From JADCRZ01 sp965200945 (GTDB lineage: Bacteria > Bacteroidota > Bacteroidia > Chitinophagales > Chitinophagaceae): a stretch of DNA of 64,000 bases. A model generated the notes under the pieces. That model worked only from the letters and a program-made list of their open reading frames with translations. It ran no database searches and was not told the origin of the DNA. The DNA is taken from the NCBI GenBank assembly GCA_965200945.1, contig OZ241749.1, forward strand, positions 682,001-746,000. The letters run 5' to 3'. Position numbers and translations under genes: made by a program. The stretch's first letter is position 1; each line of letters starts with the position of its first letter. Below are positions 27,820 through 37,449 of the stretch, one piece after another.

Positions 27820-29760
27820 ATGCAACAATATGAGAAGCTGCACTTTGTGGATACCTCAAAGCCCATATGGAACTATTCCCTCCTCACCGATGAAGATGTA
27901 GCCAACTTCCAACGCGGAACGCATTACACCCTCTATAAAAAGTTCGGCTCCCATAGTGTAAATGTCAATGAACATGAAGGGACTTGCTTTGCTGTATGGG
28001 CGCCCAACGCCAAAGCAGTATCAGTCATCGGGAACTTCAATGACTGGAACAATCAAAGCCACCCGCTCAATGCGCGATGGGATAACAGCGGTATCTGGGA
28101 AGGTTTTATTCCTGCCTGTAAAACCGGCGAGCTTTATAAATACCATATCATCGCACCCGACGGGTCCGGCATGGATAAGGGAGATCCTTTCGCTAATTTT
28201 TGGGAACATAAACCGAAAACTTCTTCTATCACCTGGAAACTCGACTACGAATGGAATGACGATTCGTGGATGAAGAAGCGTAAAAATAAAAATTCACTCG
28301 ACGCCCCCTGGAGCGTCTATGAAGTGCATCTGGCCAGCTGGATGCGGCCCGACAAAAATAATGAAGACTTATATAATTCTTATACACAGATAGCGGAAAG
28401 GATGGTACCCTATGTGAAGAAGATGAACTTCACACATGTCGAATTTATGCCAGTAATGGAACATCCCTTCGATGGTAGCTGGGGCTACCAGGGAGCAGGG
28501 TATTTCGCACCTACTTCCCGCTTTGGATCACCGCAGGATTTTATGACTATGGTTGATGCATTTCACGACGCAGGCATTGGCGTAATCCTCGATTGGGTGC
28601 CTTCTCATTTTCCCTATGATTCACATGGACTTTTTATGTTCGATGGTGCACATACCTATGAGTACGCCGATATGCGCAAAGGCTACCATCCAGACTGGAG
28701 TTCTTATGTGTTTAACTACAAAAGGGGAGAAGTGAAATCTTTTCTGATCAGCAGCGCCATCTTCTGGTTCGACAAATTTCATGCAGATGGTCTTCGTGTC
28801 GATGCTGTTTCGTCCATGTTAAAACTTAACTATTCGCGGAAAGAAGGCGAGTGGGAACCCAATGAATTTGGGGGTGACGGCAACCTGGAGGCAATCGCAT
28901 TCATCAAAGACCTGAACGAAACAATTTATCGGGATTACCCGGATGTACAAACCATCGCTGAAGAAGCCACCGATTGGCCAGGGGTTTCAAAACCTACGTT
29001 CCTGGGCGGACTTGGTTTTGGAATGAAGTGGATGATGGGCTGGATGCATGATACCCTAAACTATTTTAAACAGGACCCTGTAACCCGAAAATTTACGCAG
29101 GATCAGTTCAGCTTCAGCATGGTTTATTTTTATGACGAAAATTTCATGCTGCCGTTAAGCCATGATGAGGTGGTTCATGGAAAATCTCCTATGATCTATA
29201 AGATGCCGGGCGACGACTGGCAGAAGTTCGCCAACCTCCGGTTACTCTATACTTATATGTTTACCCACCCAGGTACCAAACTGCTATTCATGGGAGATGA
29301 GTTTGGTGTCACTTCAGAATGGAATTATCATACTGAACTTCCCTGGGAACTCTTGGAATATGATTCGCACAAAGGCATGCAGGAATGCGTGAAGCAACTT
29401 TGCAAGCTGTATAAAGATGAGCCTGCATTATATGAACTCCAGTTCGACCGGGAAGGTTTTGAATGGGTAGATCTGAATCACCGGGATGAATCAGTGATCA
29501 TTTACCGCCGGAAAGGCCACAAATCCAAAAACGATGTGCTGGTCATTCTTAATATGACACCTGTGGTTCGGAACGATTGGAAACTGACTGTAAATGGAAA
29601 AGATTCCTGGAAAGAAATTTTTAACAGCAATGAAAAAGAATTCTGGGGTTCTGGTGATGTGTTCAACCCTGACATCAAAGTGAAAACCATCGATAAGTAT
29701 GAAAAGTTATTCGAACTTACTTTGCAGTTACCCCCACTGGGCGGAATTGTGCTGAGATAG
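27820..29760 (+). CDS. glgB: 1,4-alpha-glucan (glycogen) branching enzyme
   Basis: 646 residues. It cuts alpha-1,4 chains and rejoins them as alpha-1,6 branches in glycogen synthesis. A CBM48 domain lies at about 45-140 (FAVWAPNAKAVSVIGNFNDWN). The GH13 barrel has DWVPSHFPYD, the nucleophile Asp in GLRVDAVSSML, the acid Glu in TIAEEATDWPG, and PLSHDEVVHGKS. A C-terminal all-beta domain ends the protein. Length is that of the shorter type lacking the extra N-terminal domain of E. coli GlgB. It ends 11 bp from the convergent argS. A second glucan enzyme, malQ, is 5 kb away. Confidence 0.96.
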   Translation: MQQYEKLHFVDTSKPIWNYSLLTDEDVANFQRGTHYTLYKKFGSHSVNVNEHEGTCFAVWAPNAKAVSVIGNFNDWNNQSHPLNARWDNSGIWEGFIPACKTGELYKYHIIAPDGSGMDKGDPFANFWEHKPKTSSITWKLDYEWNDDSWMKKRKNKNSLDAPWSVYEVHLASWMRPDKNNEDLYNSYTQIAERMVPYVKKMNFTHVEFMPVMEHPFDGSWGYQGAGYFAPTSRFGSPQDFMTMVDAFHDAGIGVILDWVPSHFPYDSHGLFMFDGAHTYEYADMRKGYHPDWSSYVFNYKRGEVKSFLISSAIFWFDKFHADGLRVDAVSSMLKLNYSRKEGEWEPNEFGGDGNLEAIAFIKDLNETIYRDYPDVQTIAEEATDWPGVSKPTFLGGLGFGMKWMMGWMHDTLNYFKQDPVTRKFTQDQFSFSMVYFYDENFMLPLSHDEVVHGKSPMIYKMPGDDWQKFANLRLLYTYMFTHPGTKLLFMGDEFGVTSEWNYHTELPWELLEYDSHKGMQECVKQLCKLYKDEPALYELQFDREGFEWVDLNHRDESVIIYRRKGHKSKNDVLVILNMTPVVRNDWKLTVNGKDSWKEIFNSNEKEFWGSGDVFNPDIKVKTIDKYEKLFELTLQLPPLGGIVLR

Positions 29761-29771
29761 AAGTTGTCACT

Positions 29772-31553
29772 TTACATTCTGTCTGGTACCTCGATACCCA
29801 ACAGTTTCATTGAAGAAGCAATTACATGCGCGGTCATCTGACAAAGTCGCAACCGTAATTGCTTCTTTGCTTCCGATTCGGCATTTACAATTGAATGCTC
29901 CGTATAAAATGAATTAAAGGTCTTTGCCAGGAAATAAACATAATTGGCGATAACTGCCGGATTGTATTCGTTCGCTGCCTGCTCGATCTGTGCCTGATAT
30001 TGCTCTAAAAGTATCAGCAGAGCCTTTTCAAGCGGAAGCAGGTCATGGGCTACAAAGTTCACACCGCCACCCGGCTGCTCTTTCCTCAATACCGATTGAA
30101 TCCTCGCATGGGCATATTGTATGAATGAGCCGGTGAAACCGTGCAGGTCAATCGACTCTTCTGGGTTGAAAATCATCTTCTTTTTGGGATCTACCCGCAG
30201 AAGATAAAATTTCATCGATCCAAGCCCGATCATCTCATACAGCCGGGTTAGTTCATCTGCCGTAAAATCTTTCACCTTACCCAGTTCTTCTGTTTGCGCT
30301 TTCGACACAGCGATCATTTCATCGATCAGGTCGTCGGCATCAACTACCGTTCCCTCCCGGCTCTTCATTTTTCCACTGGGCAATTCGATCATGCCGTAAC
30401 TAAGGTGATAGATTTTATCCGCCGATGGAATACCAGCTTTCAGACAGATCAGTTTCAGCACTTTCATGTGGTAGTTCTGCTCATCACCAATAACATAAAT
30501 ACTGCTATCGGGATGGAAATCATCGTATTTCTGTTTGACCAGTGCAATATCCTGGGTGATGTATACGGAGGTCCCGTCCGACCGTAACAATAATTTTTTA
30601 TCCATGCCGTCATTGGTAAGATCTATCCAGACACTGTCATCTCCTTCCCGGTAAAACGTGCCTTTTTCAAGGCCTTCTTCTACATACTGTTTTCCCATCA
30701 GGTAGGTCTCGCTTTCGTAGTAAGTTTTGTCGAAATGCGTTCCTATACGCTGATAGGTTTTGTCGAAACCTTTAATAACCCACTCGTTCATCGTCCTCCA
30801 CAGAGAAAGCACTGCAGGATCCCCTTCTTCCCATTTTACCAGCATCTCCTGGGTCTCTTTCATCACCGGCGCTTCTTTTTTCGCTTTTTCTTCCATCACT
30901 CCGCTGGAAGTAAGCTCATCCACTTCCTTTTTATATTCATCATTGAACTTCACGTAATAATCTCCAACAAAGTGGTCCCCTTTCATATGGGTTGAAGCCG
31001 GCGTAGCGCCGTTGGCAAACCGTTCCCAGGCAAGCATGCTCTTGCAGATATGAATGCCCCTGTCATTAACAATGCATGTATTAACCGTATCGTAACCATA
31101 CGCGTCGAGGATGGCAGCGATGCTTTGCCCCAGGAAATTGTTTCTCAGATGTCCGACGTGCAGTGGCTTGTTCGTGTTGGGCGAGGAAAACTCAACAACT
31201 ACTTTCTGTTGCCTGCGTGGAAATTTTCCATATGCAGGATCCTCATAATTATTCAAGAGGAGAGTGACCCAGTAAGTATCGGAAATGGTCAGATTCAGGA
31301 ACCCCTTGATGATGTTAAATTTGGAGAACAGGTGAGGTTGTGCCTGCAAAAGCTGGTTTCCAAGGTCAGTCCCGATCTTGTCTGGAGACAGTTTCAGGAA
31401 TTTCACAAGCGAAAAAAGCACGATCGTATAATCACCTTCAAACTCGGGTTTCGTGAGGTTGAGCTGAAAATCTTTTTCTGAAAGCACCTGATCTTTATAT
31501 AACTCAGTCAGGCCTAGTACGACTGCTTCCTTGATCTGTTCGGTAACCGGCAT
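29772..31553 (-). CDS. argS: Arginyl-tRNA synthetase
   Basis: 593 residues from the ATG at 31553. It charges tRNA-Arg. It shows the class I signature SSPNTNKPLHVGHLRNN (HIGH form HVGH), the region GKMKSREGTVVDADDL in place of a canonical KMSKS as is normal for ArgRS, and a C-terminal DALR anticodon domain (FIQYAHARIQSVLRK...). The longer frame would begin at a TTG at 31574, but this falls on a perfect minus-strand -7 element, TAATTTTG (31572-31579), so the ATG at 31553 is the real start with a very short leader. Confidence 0.96.
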   Translation of the reverse strand: MPVTEQIKEAVVLGLTELYKDQVLSEKDFQLNLTKPEFEGDYTIVLFSLVKFLKLSPDKIGTDLGNQLLQAQPHLFSKFNIIKGFLNLTISDTYWVTLLLNNYEDPAYGKFPRRQQKVVVEFSSPNTNKPLHVGHLRNNFLGQSIAAILDAYGYDTVNTCIVNDRGIHICKSMLAWERFANGATPASTHMKGDHFVGDYYVKFNDEYKKEVDELTSSGVMEEKAKKEAPVMKETQEMLVKWEEGDPAVLSLWRTMNEWVIKGFDKTYQRIGTHFDKTYYESETYLMGKQYVEEGLEKGTFYREGDDSVWIDLTNDGMDKKLLLRSDGTSVYITQDIALVKQKYDDFHPDSSIYVIGDEQNYHMKVLKLICLKAGIPSADKIYHLSYGMIELPSGKMKSREGTVVDADDLIDEMIAVSKAQTEELGKVKDFTADELTRLYEMIGLGSMKFYLLRVDPKKKMIFNPEESIDLHGFTGSFIQYAHARIQSVLRKEQPGGGVNFVAHDLLPLEKALLILLEQYQAQIEQAANEYNPAVIANYVYFLAKTFNSFYTEHSIVNAESEAKKQLRLRLCQMTAHVIASSMKLLGIEVPDRM

Positions 31554-31571
31554 CTTTTTGGATTGAGGTGG

Positions 31572-31579
31572 CAAAATTA
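31572..31579 (-). promoter_or_regulatory. -7 element of argS
   Basis: The minus strand reads TAATTTTG, a perfect TAnnTTTG, followed by CCACC. Transcription would start about 12-15 bases before the argS ATG. The -33 box is poor (TTTC). Confidence 0.5.
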
Positions 31580-31662
31580 GGAAAAGCTATTTTAGTGGAA
31601 TGAAATAGATAAAGTTAATAACCGTTTGAAAAGAAGAAAGCCGTTAGTAAAATTTCCAACTT

Positions 31663-32193
31663 ATGAGTAATTTAGCCCCCGAAAATAGTGGTGGCATGAC
31701 AAACCTGGTGACGCGCATTCTGGATCTTTTATATATACCATTTAAACGGTATATGCCGGTGCAAACATTCCGTTACCTCGCCTGTGGCGGAGGTAACACT
31801 TTTCTGGATATCGCAGCCTTTTTCATCAGCTACAACTATATCCTTAAAAAGAAAGTGATCTATCTCGGTACCATCGCGGTAAGTCCTCACATCATGGCGT
31901 TTATCATTGCCTTTGTTATCAGTTTTCCAACCGGCTTTTTCCTCATGCGCAACGTGGTGTTCCACGATTCTACCCTTCATGGACGTGTACAGCTATTCAG
32001 GTATTTTCTGCTGGTAGCCGTTTGTGTGATCCTTAATTATGTGTTCCTCAAGCTTTTTGTGGAACAGTTTCATATCTATCCCACCGTTTCCAAGATCTTG
32101 ACCACCTTTATCGTCGTCAGCTTCAGTTATATCACCCAAAAGAAATTTACATTTCAGTCCTCCACCACGCTCGAATCCGAAGAAACCTTCTGA
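31663..32193 (+). CDS. GtrA-like integral membrane protein
   Basis: 176 residues with four predicted membrane helices: near 40-60 (FRYLACGGGNTFLDIAAFFISY), 75-100, 110-130 and 135-160. The opening FRYLACGG motif and four-helix layout match the GtrA family, whose members help move lipid-linked sugars across the inner membrane or accompany glycosyltransferases. No partner glycosyltransferase is adjacent. The gene stands alone between divergent argS and dnaK, 168 bp before the latter. Confidence 0.85.
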   Translation: MSNLAPENSGGMTNLVTRILDLLYIPFKRYMPVQTFRYLACGGGNTFLDIAAFFISYNYILKKKVIYLGTIAVSPHIMAFIIAFVISFPTGFFLMRNVVFHDSTLHGRVQLFRYFLLVAVCVILNYVFLKLFVEQFHIYPTVSKILTTFIVVSFSYITQKKFTFQSSTTLESEETF

Positions 32194-32360
32194 TTTGCGA
32201 ACAGCTGTTGCACGAATTGACGCATCCACTGCAAGTGTTCTGCAAAATCTGCAACGCTTTAACCATCCGATAAAACACGAACGGGTAATTTCTGCCATTT
32301 TTTCACCCTTTTTTGTGTGGCATAATCATTGTCTTCCCTGCTGTATAAATTCAACAAATC

Positions 32361-34268
32361 ATGGGAAAAATAATAGGAATTGACCTCGGTACCACCAACA
32401 GCTGTGTGGCCGTATTGGAAGCCAATGAACCCGTCGTGATCGCAAACGACGAAGGCCGCCGTACTACCCCTTCTGTAGTGGCATTCCTGAAAAACGGAGA
32501 ACGTAAGGTAGGCGACCCCGCCAAACGCCAGGCTATAACCAATCCTCAAAACACGATCATGTCTGTGAAACGCTTCATGGGCCGCAGATTTGACGAGGTA
32601 ACCAATGAGATCAGCCATTGGAGCTATAAAGTAACAAAAGGTGACAACAATACTGTACGCATTGATATAGACGGAAGACTCTATACACCACAGGAAATAT
32701 CTGCTATGGTGCTGCAGAAAATGAAGAAGACAGCAGAAGACTACCTGGGTCAGGAAGTGACCGAAGCTGTAATCACCGTACCTGCGTATTTCAATGACGC
32801 ACAAAGGCAGGCTACCAAAGAAGCCGGTGAGATTGCCGGTCTCAATGTACGCCGCATCGTGAACGAACCCACCGCTGCAGCCCTTGCATACGGTCTCGAC
32901 AAAGGCGGTAAAGACCAGAAGATTGCCGTATTTGACCTCGGGGGCGGTACATTCGATATTTCCGTACTCGAACTCGGTGACGGTGTGTTTGAAGTGAAAT
33001 CCACCAACGGTGATACCCACCTCGGTGGCGATGATTTCGATAAAGTGATCATGGACTGGCTCGCCGAAGAGTTCAAGAAAGAAGAAAATGTAGACCTCCG
33101 CAAAGACCCGATGGCACTTCAGCGTTTGAAAGAAGCTGCTGAAAAGGCCAAGGTGGAACTGAGCTCTTCTTCCGAAACAGAAATCAACCTCCCCTATATC
33201 ACTGCCATCGACGGCGTGCCCAAGCACCTCGTGAAAAAGCTGGCCCGCGCAAAATTTGAGCAACTGGCAGACACCCTGTTCGAACGTTGCCTTAAACCCT
33301 GCGAACAGGCCCTGAAAGATGCCGGTATGTCGGTATCGCAAATTGATGAAGTGATCCTGGTAGGTGGTTCTACCCGTATCCCGAAAGTGCAGGAGATTGT
33401 AGAAAAGTTCTTTGCCAAAAAGCCGAACCGCAGCGTAAACCCGGATGAAGTTGTGGCAGTAGGAGCCGCTATCCAGGGTGCAGTTATGACCGGTGAAGTG
33501 AAAGATGTGCTGCTGCTCGACGTCACCCCGCTCAGCCTGGGTATCGAAACCATGGGTGGTGTAATGACCCGTCTCATTGACTCGAATACAACCATCCCTA
33601 CCAAAAAGTCAGAAGTGTTTTCTACCGCTTCCGACAACCAGCCCGGTGTACAAATTCATGTACTGCAGGGTGAACGCCCGATGGCCGGACAGAACAAGAG
33701 TCTTGGTATGTTCAATCTGGATGGCATCCCGCCAGCCCAGAGAGGCTTACCGCAGATCGAAGTGATTTTCGATATCGATGCCAACGGTATCCTGCATGTA
33801 ACCGCTAAAGACAAAGGAACGGGCAAATCGCAGAATATTCGCATAGAAGCCGGCAGCGGTCTGACCAAAGACGAAATCGAACGGATGAAGAATGAAGCAA
33901 AGGCCAACGAATCGACCGATAAGGAAGCCCGGGAAAAAGTAGACAAGCTGAACCAGGCCGACAGCCTCGTATTCCAGACTGAAAAACAGCTGAAAGAATA
34001 CGGCGACAAGATCTCTGCAGACAAAAAAGCGCCGATCGAAGCGGCACTGAGCAAACTGAAGGAAGCGCACAAGTCACAGGATGTAACTGCGGTTGACAGC
34101 GCGATGACAGAAATGAACACTGCGTGGACAGCCGCCAGCGAAGACATGTACAAAGCTACCCAGCAGGGGGGCCAGCCCGGAGCAGAAGGAAGTCAGCCGG
34201 GTGGCGGACAGGCCAATGAGGCAGCCGGCGATACAGTGACCGATGCTGAATATGAAGAAGTGAAATAA
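32361..34268 (+). CDS. dnaK: Molecular chaperone DnaK (Hsp70)
   Basis: 635 residues. The ATPase domain begins GKIIGIDLGTTNSCVAV and includes IVNEPTAAALAYG and DLGGGTFDISVLE. The substrate-binding domain contains VLLLDVTPLSLGIETMGGVMT. The C-terminus is a Gln/Gly-rich tail ending DAEYEEVK, the J-protein-binding form of EEVD-like ends. It refolds and protects proteins in the cytoplasm with DnaJ and GrpE, neither of which is adjacent here. I saw no CIRCE element upstream. It is followed by a strong terminator. Confidence 0.98.
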   Translation: MGKIIGIDLGTTNSCVAVLEANEPVVIANDEGRRTTPSVVAFLKNGERKVGDPAKRQAITNPQNTIMSVKRFMGRRFDEVTNEISHWSYKVTKGDNNTVRIDIDGRLYTPQEISAMVLQKMKKTAEDYLGQEVTEAVITVPAYFNDAQRQATKEAGEIAGLNVRRIVNEPTAAALAYGLDKGGKDQKIAVFDLGGGTFDISVLELGDGVFEVKSTNGDTHLGGDDFDKVIMDWLAEEFKKEENVDLRKDPMALQRLKEAAEKAKVELSSSSETEINLPYITAIDGVPKHLVKKLARAKFEQLADTLFERCLKPCEQALKDAGMSVSQIDEVILVGGSTRIPKVQEIVEKFFAKKPNRSVNPDEVVAVGAAIQGAVMTGEVKDVLLLDVTPLSLGIETMGGVMTRLIDSNTTIPTKKSEVFSTASDNQPGVQIHVLQGERPMAGQNKSLGMFNLDGIPPAQRGLPQIEVIFDIDANGILHVTAKDKGTGKSQNIRIEAGSGLTKDEIERMKNEAKANESTDKEAREKVDKLNQADSLVFQTEKQLKEYGDKISADKKAPIEAALSKLKEAHKSQDVTAVDSAMTEMNTAWTAASEDMYKATQQGGQPGAEGSQPGGGQANEAAGDTVTDAEYEEVK

Positions 34269-34303
34269 GTGTTTGAATAGATAAGGGTAGCGGTTGCTAC
34301 CAT

Positions 34304-34335
34304 AAAAAACCTACGAAATTTCGTAGGTTTTTTTA
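34304..34335. terminator. Bidirectional terminator between dnaK and a convergent small gene
   Basis: A perfect 30-bp palindrome (34304-34333) with A6 on the left and T7 on the right. The GC core is CCTACGAAA/TTTCGTAGG. It serves dnaK on plus and the 51-residue membrane protein gene on minus, whose stop is 13 bp away. Confidence 0.9.
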
Positions 34336-34345
34336 TTTTATGAAG

Positions 34346-34501
34346 TTACATAAGATCCATCGCCTTCACAAACGAAGTACACATGAAAGGCAGGATCAAA
34401 GTAAGATACTCCCAATGAAAGACAATGGCCAGTATCAAACAAACGGCTGATGTGAAAAAGATCATCCAGTATATTCCCGTTCTCTTATTTTCTGTTTGCA
34501 T
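34346..34501 (-). CDS. Small two-helix membrane protein, unknown function
   Basis: 51 residues, from ATG at 34501 to TAA at 34346-34348. After a short charged start (MQTENKRTG) comes a hydrophobic helix (IYWMIFFTSAVCLILAIVF), a HWEY turn, a second hydrophobic stretch (LTLILPFMCTSFV) and a short KAMDLM tail. The reading frame fits neatly up to the shared terminator with dnaK. I do not recognise the family. Support for reality comes from the transmembrane pattern and the terminator placement. Confidence 0.6.
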   Translation of the reverse strand: MQTENKRTGIYWMIFFTSAVCLILAIVFHWEYLTLILPFMCTSFVKAMDLM

Positions 34502-34706
34502 ATGTCAGGTTGTTTGCACGAAATTAACGCAAAATTGCAGAATCACTTTTGCCGGCATAAAAAAAACTGCCTACTATAAATCCCGTTGCACAACTCTATA
34601 AAAAGTTCGATGATAAGGCTCTCCTAAGGGTTATGATGTACCTCCACCCGCCTGTTTCGCCTGCTTCCCTTTTTGTACTACTTTCGTGGCTTTCAAAGTA
34701 TATCTC

Positions 34707-37400
34707 ATGAAACTAAATTTCTATCTGCGTTTTACTACAAAATTCGGCCAACAACTGCAAGTTGAGACAACCTTCAAACAGGAAAATGATGAAAAAACCA
34801 CATCCCGCCATGCCATGCAATATTTCAGCAATGAGTTCTGGCAGGCTTCTTTAGATATCGATATGCCGAAGCAAAGCCTGCTGGGCTACAAATATATCCT
34901 CACCATGGAGGATGGTTCACAGGTATCGGAAGGCGAACACGACCGGATCATCGACATAGGCAAAAATAATTTCCAGGAAGTTCAGACGGTCGATACCTGG
35001 AATGCTGAAAGCTGGTATGAAAATGTGTTCTATTCGATCCCTTTTGAAAACACCCTGCTGGTAGAAAACAAATCCAGGACCAAAGAAAAACCGGTTAAAA
35101 CCTTTACGCATATTTTCCGGGTCAAGTCGCCGCTGCTACAGAAAAACGAGATCCTCTTTATTACCGGCAATTGCGCCGAGTTGGGTAACTGGCAAAAAGA
35201 AGCTGTACTGCCGCTCACCCGGAAAGGAAACTGGTGGAGCGTCAAACTGACCCTGCCACATGAAAATTTCCCCTTAACTTATAAATATGGCAGGTACGAC
35301 ACTTCAAAAAAGGAACCCGTTGAGCTGGAAGGCTCTGCAGACCGCACCCTGCTCGGCAATCCGGCCGACAACCTGCTCACGCTTGTGCATGACGGGTTTG
35401 CCCGTTTCCCATTTAAAGCGTGGAAGGGTGCCGGCGTTGCAGTGCCTGTTTTCAGCCTGAAAAGTAAGACCAGTTTTGGGGTGGGCGAGTTCAGCGATAT
35501 CAAACTACTGGCCGACTGGGCGAAAATTGCCGGTCTGAAATTGATACAGCTGCTGCCTGTAAATGATACCACCGCCACGCGCACAAATGCGGATTCTTAC
35601 CCATACGCCGCCATTTCAGCTTTCGCACTACATCCGATCTATATCAATCTTGAAAAAGTTGCGGGTAAAGGACAGGCGTCTCTTATCAAACAGCTGAAGA
35701 AGAAACAAAAGCAACTTAACGATCTCCCAAAGCTGGATTATGAGCAGGTGATCAGGTTTAAGCTTGATACGCTTGGTGAACTGTACCAGGCACAAAAAGA
35801 GACCTACCTTGAACATCCGGATTTTTATGCCTTTTTCCAGGCCAACAAACACTGGCTCATTCCCTACGCTGCCTTTTCACACCTTCGCGATAAAAACGGC
35901 ACTTCTGATTTCAGCCAGTGGAAAACAAACAGCGTCTATAACAAGGCGGCGATCGAAAAATACACCTCGTCTAAAATGAAGTACTACGACGAGATCATGA
36001 TTTATTATTTCATCCAGTACCACCTGCATCTTCAACTGAAGGAAGCGACCGAGTACGCACACAAAAAAGGCATCATAGTGAAAGGCGACTTGCCGATCGG
36101 GGTGTACCGCTACGGATGCGATGCCTGGGTAGACCCAGAACTGTATAATATGAATATGCAGGCCGGCGCGCCTCCCGACGATTTTGCCGTGAAAGGACAG
36201 AATTGGGGATTTCCGACCTACAACTGGGATAAGATGCAGGAGAACGGGTTTCTCTGGTGGCGCCAGCGTTTTGAACAAATGAGCAACTATTTCGACGCGT
36301 TCAGAATTGATCACATCCTGGGTTTTTTTCGCATCTGGTCGATCCCGTTGCATGCGGTAGAAGGCATCATGGGATACTTCGTGCCCGCCATCCCGGTTTT
36401 CAGCAACGAATTTGCAGAAAGAAATATCTGGTTCGACCATGACCGCTATACAAAGCCCTGCATCACGGATTCTGTTTTGGAAGACCGTTTTGGCGTTGAC
36501 CAGGCAATCCTGGTAAGAGAGCATTTTTTGAATCCTTATGAGAATGGTGGCTACACACTAAAGTCCGATCTGGATACACAGAAAAAAATAGAGCAATACT
36601 TTAATACCGGTCAGGCAGGGGAGTTGCAACCACTCAAAGAAGGGCTGTACGACCTGATCTCCAACGTCATCCTTTTTGAAGAACCGGGTTCAGCCGGAAG
36701 CCGGTATCATTTCAGGATCAACATGGATAAAACCAGCTCCTTCCGGACCCTCGATCCTCATACGCAGTATCAGCTGAGAGATTTGTACAACGATTATTTC
36801 TACAGAAGGCAGGATAATTTCTGGAAGCAGGAAGCGCTTAAAAAGCTGCCTGCTCTCAAGGCTTCCACAGATATGCTCGTGTGCGGCGAAGACCTCGGTA
36901 TGGTACCTCATTGCGTACCCGATGTGATGAGCCAACTCGGGATTTTGAGTCTGGAGATCCAGCGGATGCCCAAAGACCCCCGTGCCACATTCACGAACCT
37001 GAAAACCGCACCGTATCTGTCGGTAGTAACGCCCTCAACACACGATATGAGTACGATCCGCGGCTGGTGGCAGGAAAACCAACATTTGACACAGGCTTTT
37101 TTTAACCAGGAATTGGGACAGATCGGGGAAGCCCCCGCTACTTCCACCGAGTGGGTTAGCAAAGCCGTTATCATGCAGCACCTCAATTCACCAGCGATGT
37201 GGAGCATCTTCCAGCTGCAGGACTTATTTGGAATGGATGAAGCTCTCCGCGTGAACGACCCGGCCGAAGAACGCATCAACATCCCGGCCGATCCCAGACA
37301 TTTCTGGGGTTACCGCATGCATATAACCCTGGAAGACCTTATCAAAGAAAAAACGCTGGGTAAAGAACTGAAAGCGCATATTGATGCAAGTGAGCGCTGA
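34707..37400 (+). CDS. malQ: 4-alpha-glucanotransferase, DPE2-like with tandem CBM20 domains
   Basis: 897 residues from the ATG at 34707. The longer frame would start at a GTG (34686) inside a probable -7 element, TACTTTCG (34679-34686). Two starch-binding CBM20 domains lie at about 1-110 and 125-230 (FLRF...YKYILTMEDG and FRVKSPLLQKNEILFITGNCAELGNW). The GH77 domain has GVPVFSLKSKTSFGVGEFSDI, FRIDHILGFFRIW with the nucleophile Asp, VCGEDLGMVPHCV with the acid Glu, and TPSTHDMSTIRGWW. This layout and length match plant DPE2 rather than E. coli MalQ. It acts on maltose and glycogen-type glucans in the cytoplasm and probably works with glgB nearby. Confidence 0.94.
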   Translation: MKLNFYLRFTTKFGQQLQVETTFKQENDEKTTSRHAMQYFSNEFWQASLDIDMPKQSLLGYKYILTMEDGSQVSEGEHDRIIDIGKNNFQEVQTVDTWNAESWYENVFYSIPFENTLLVENKSRTKEKPVKTFTHIFRVKSPLLQKNEILFITGNCAELGNWQKEAVLPLTRKGNWWSVKLTLPHENFPLTYKYGRYDTSKKEPVELEGSADRTLLGNPADNLLTLVHDGFARFPFKAWKGAGVAVPVFSLKSKTSFGVGEFSDIKLLADWAKIAGLKLIQLLPVNDTTATRTNADSYPYAAISAFALHPIYINLEKVAGKGQASLIKQLKKKQKQLNDLPKLDYEQVIRFKLDTLGELYQAQKETYLEHPDFYAFFQANKHWLIPYAAFSHLRDKNGTSDFSQWKTNSVYNKAAIEKYTSSKMKYYDEIMIYYFIQYHLHLQLKEATEYAHKKGIIVKGDLPIGVYRYGCDAWVDPELYNMNMQAGAPPDDFAVKGQNWGFPTYNWDKMQENGFLWWRQRFEQMSNYFDAFRIDHILGFFRIWSIPLHAVEGIMGYFVPAIPVFSNEFAERNIWFDHDRYTKPCITDSVLEDRFGVDQAILVREHFLNPYENGGYTLKSDLDTQKKIEQYFNTGQAGELQPLKEGLYDLISNVILFEEPGSAGSRYHFRINMDKTSSFRTLDPHTQYQLRDLYNDYFYRRQDNFWKQEALKKLPALKASTDMLVCGEDLGMVPHCVPDVMSQLGILSLEIQRMPKDPRATFTNLKTAPYLSVVTPSTHDMSTIRGWWQENQHLTQAFFNQELGQIGEAPATSTEWVSKAVIMQHLNSPAMWSIFQLQDLFGMDEALRVNDPAEERINIPADPRHFWGYRMHITLEDLIKEKTLGKELKAHIDASER

Positions 37401-37449
37401 TATTTTCATTCACCCGGTTTAACAATGCCTCCGGCTCCGCCGATCAGTT

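Noticed and set aside
27701..27901. 66-codon frame just before glgB
   Set aside because: It overlaps the glgB start in another frame and has no supporting features.
32259..33341. 360-codon open frame opposite dnaK
   Set aside because: It lies fully antisense to the strongly conserved dnaK gene and has no recognisable domain; such long shadow frames arise from codon bias.
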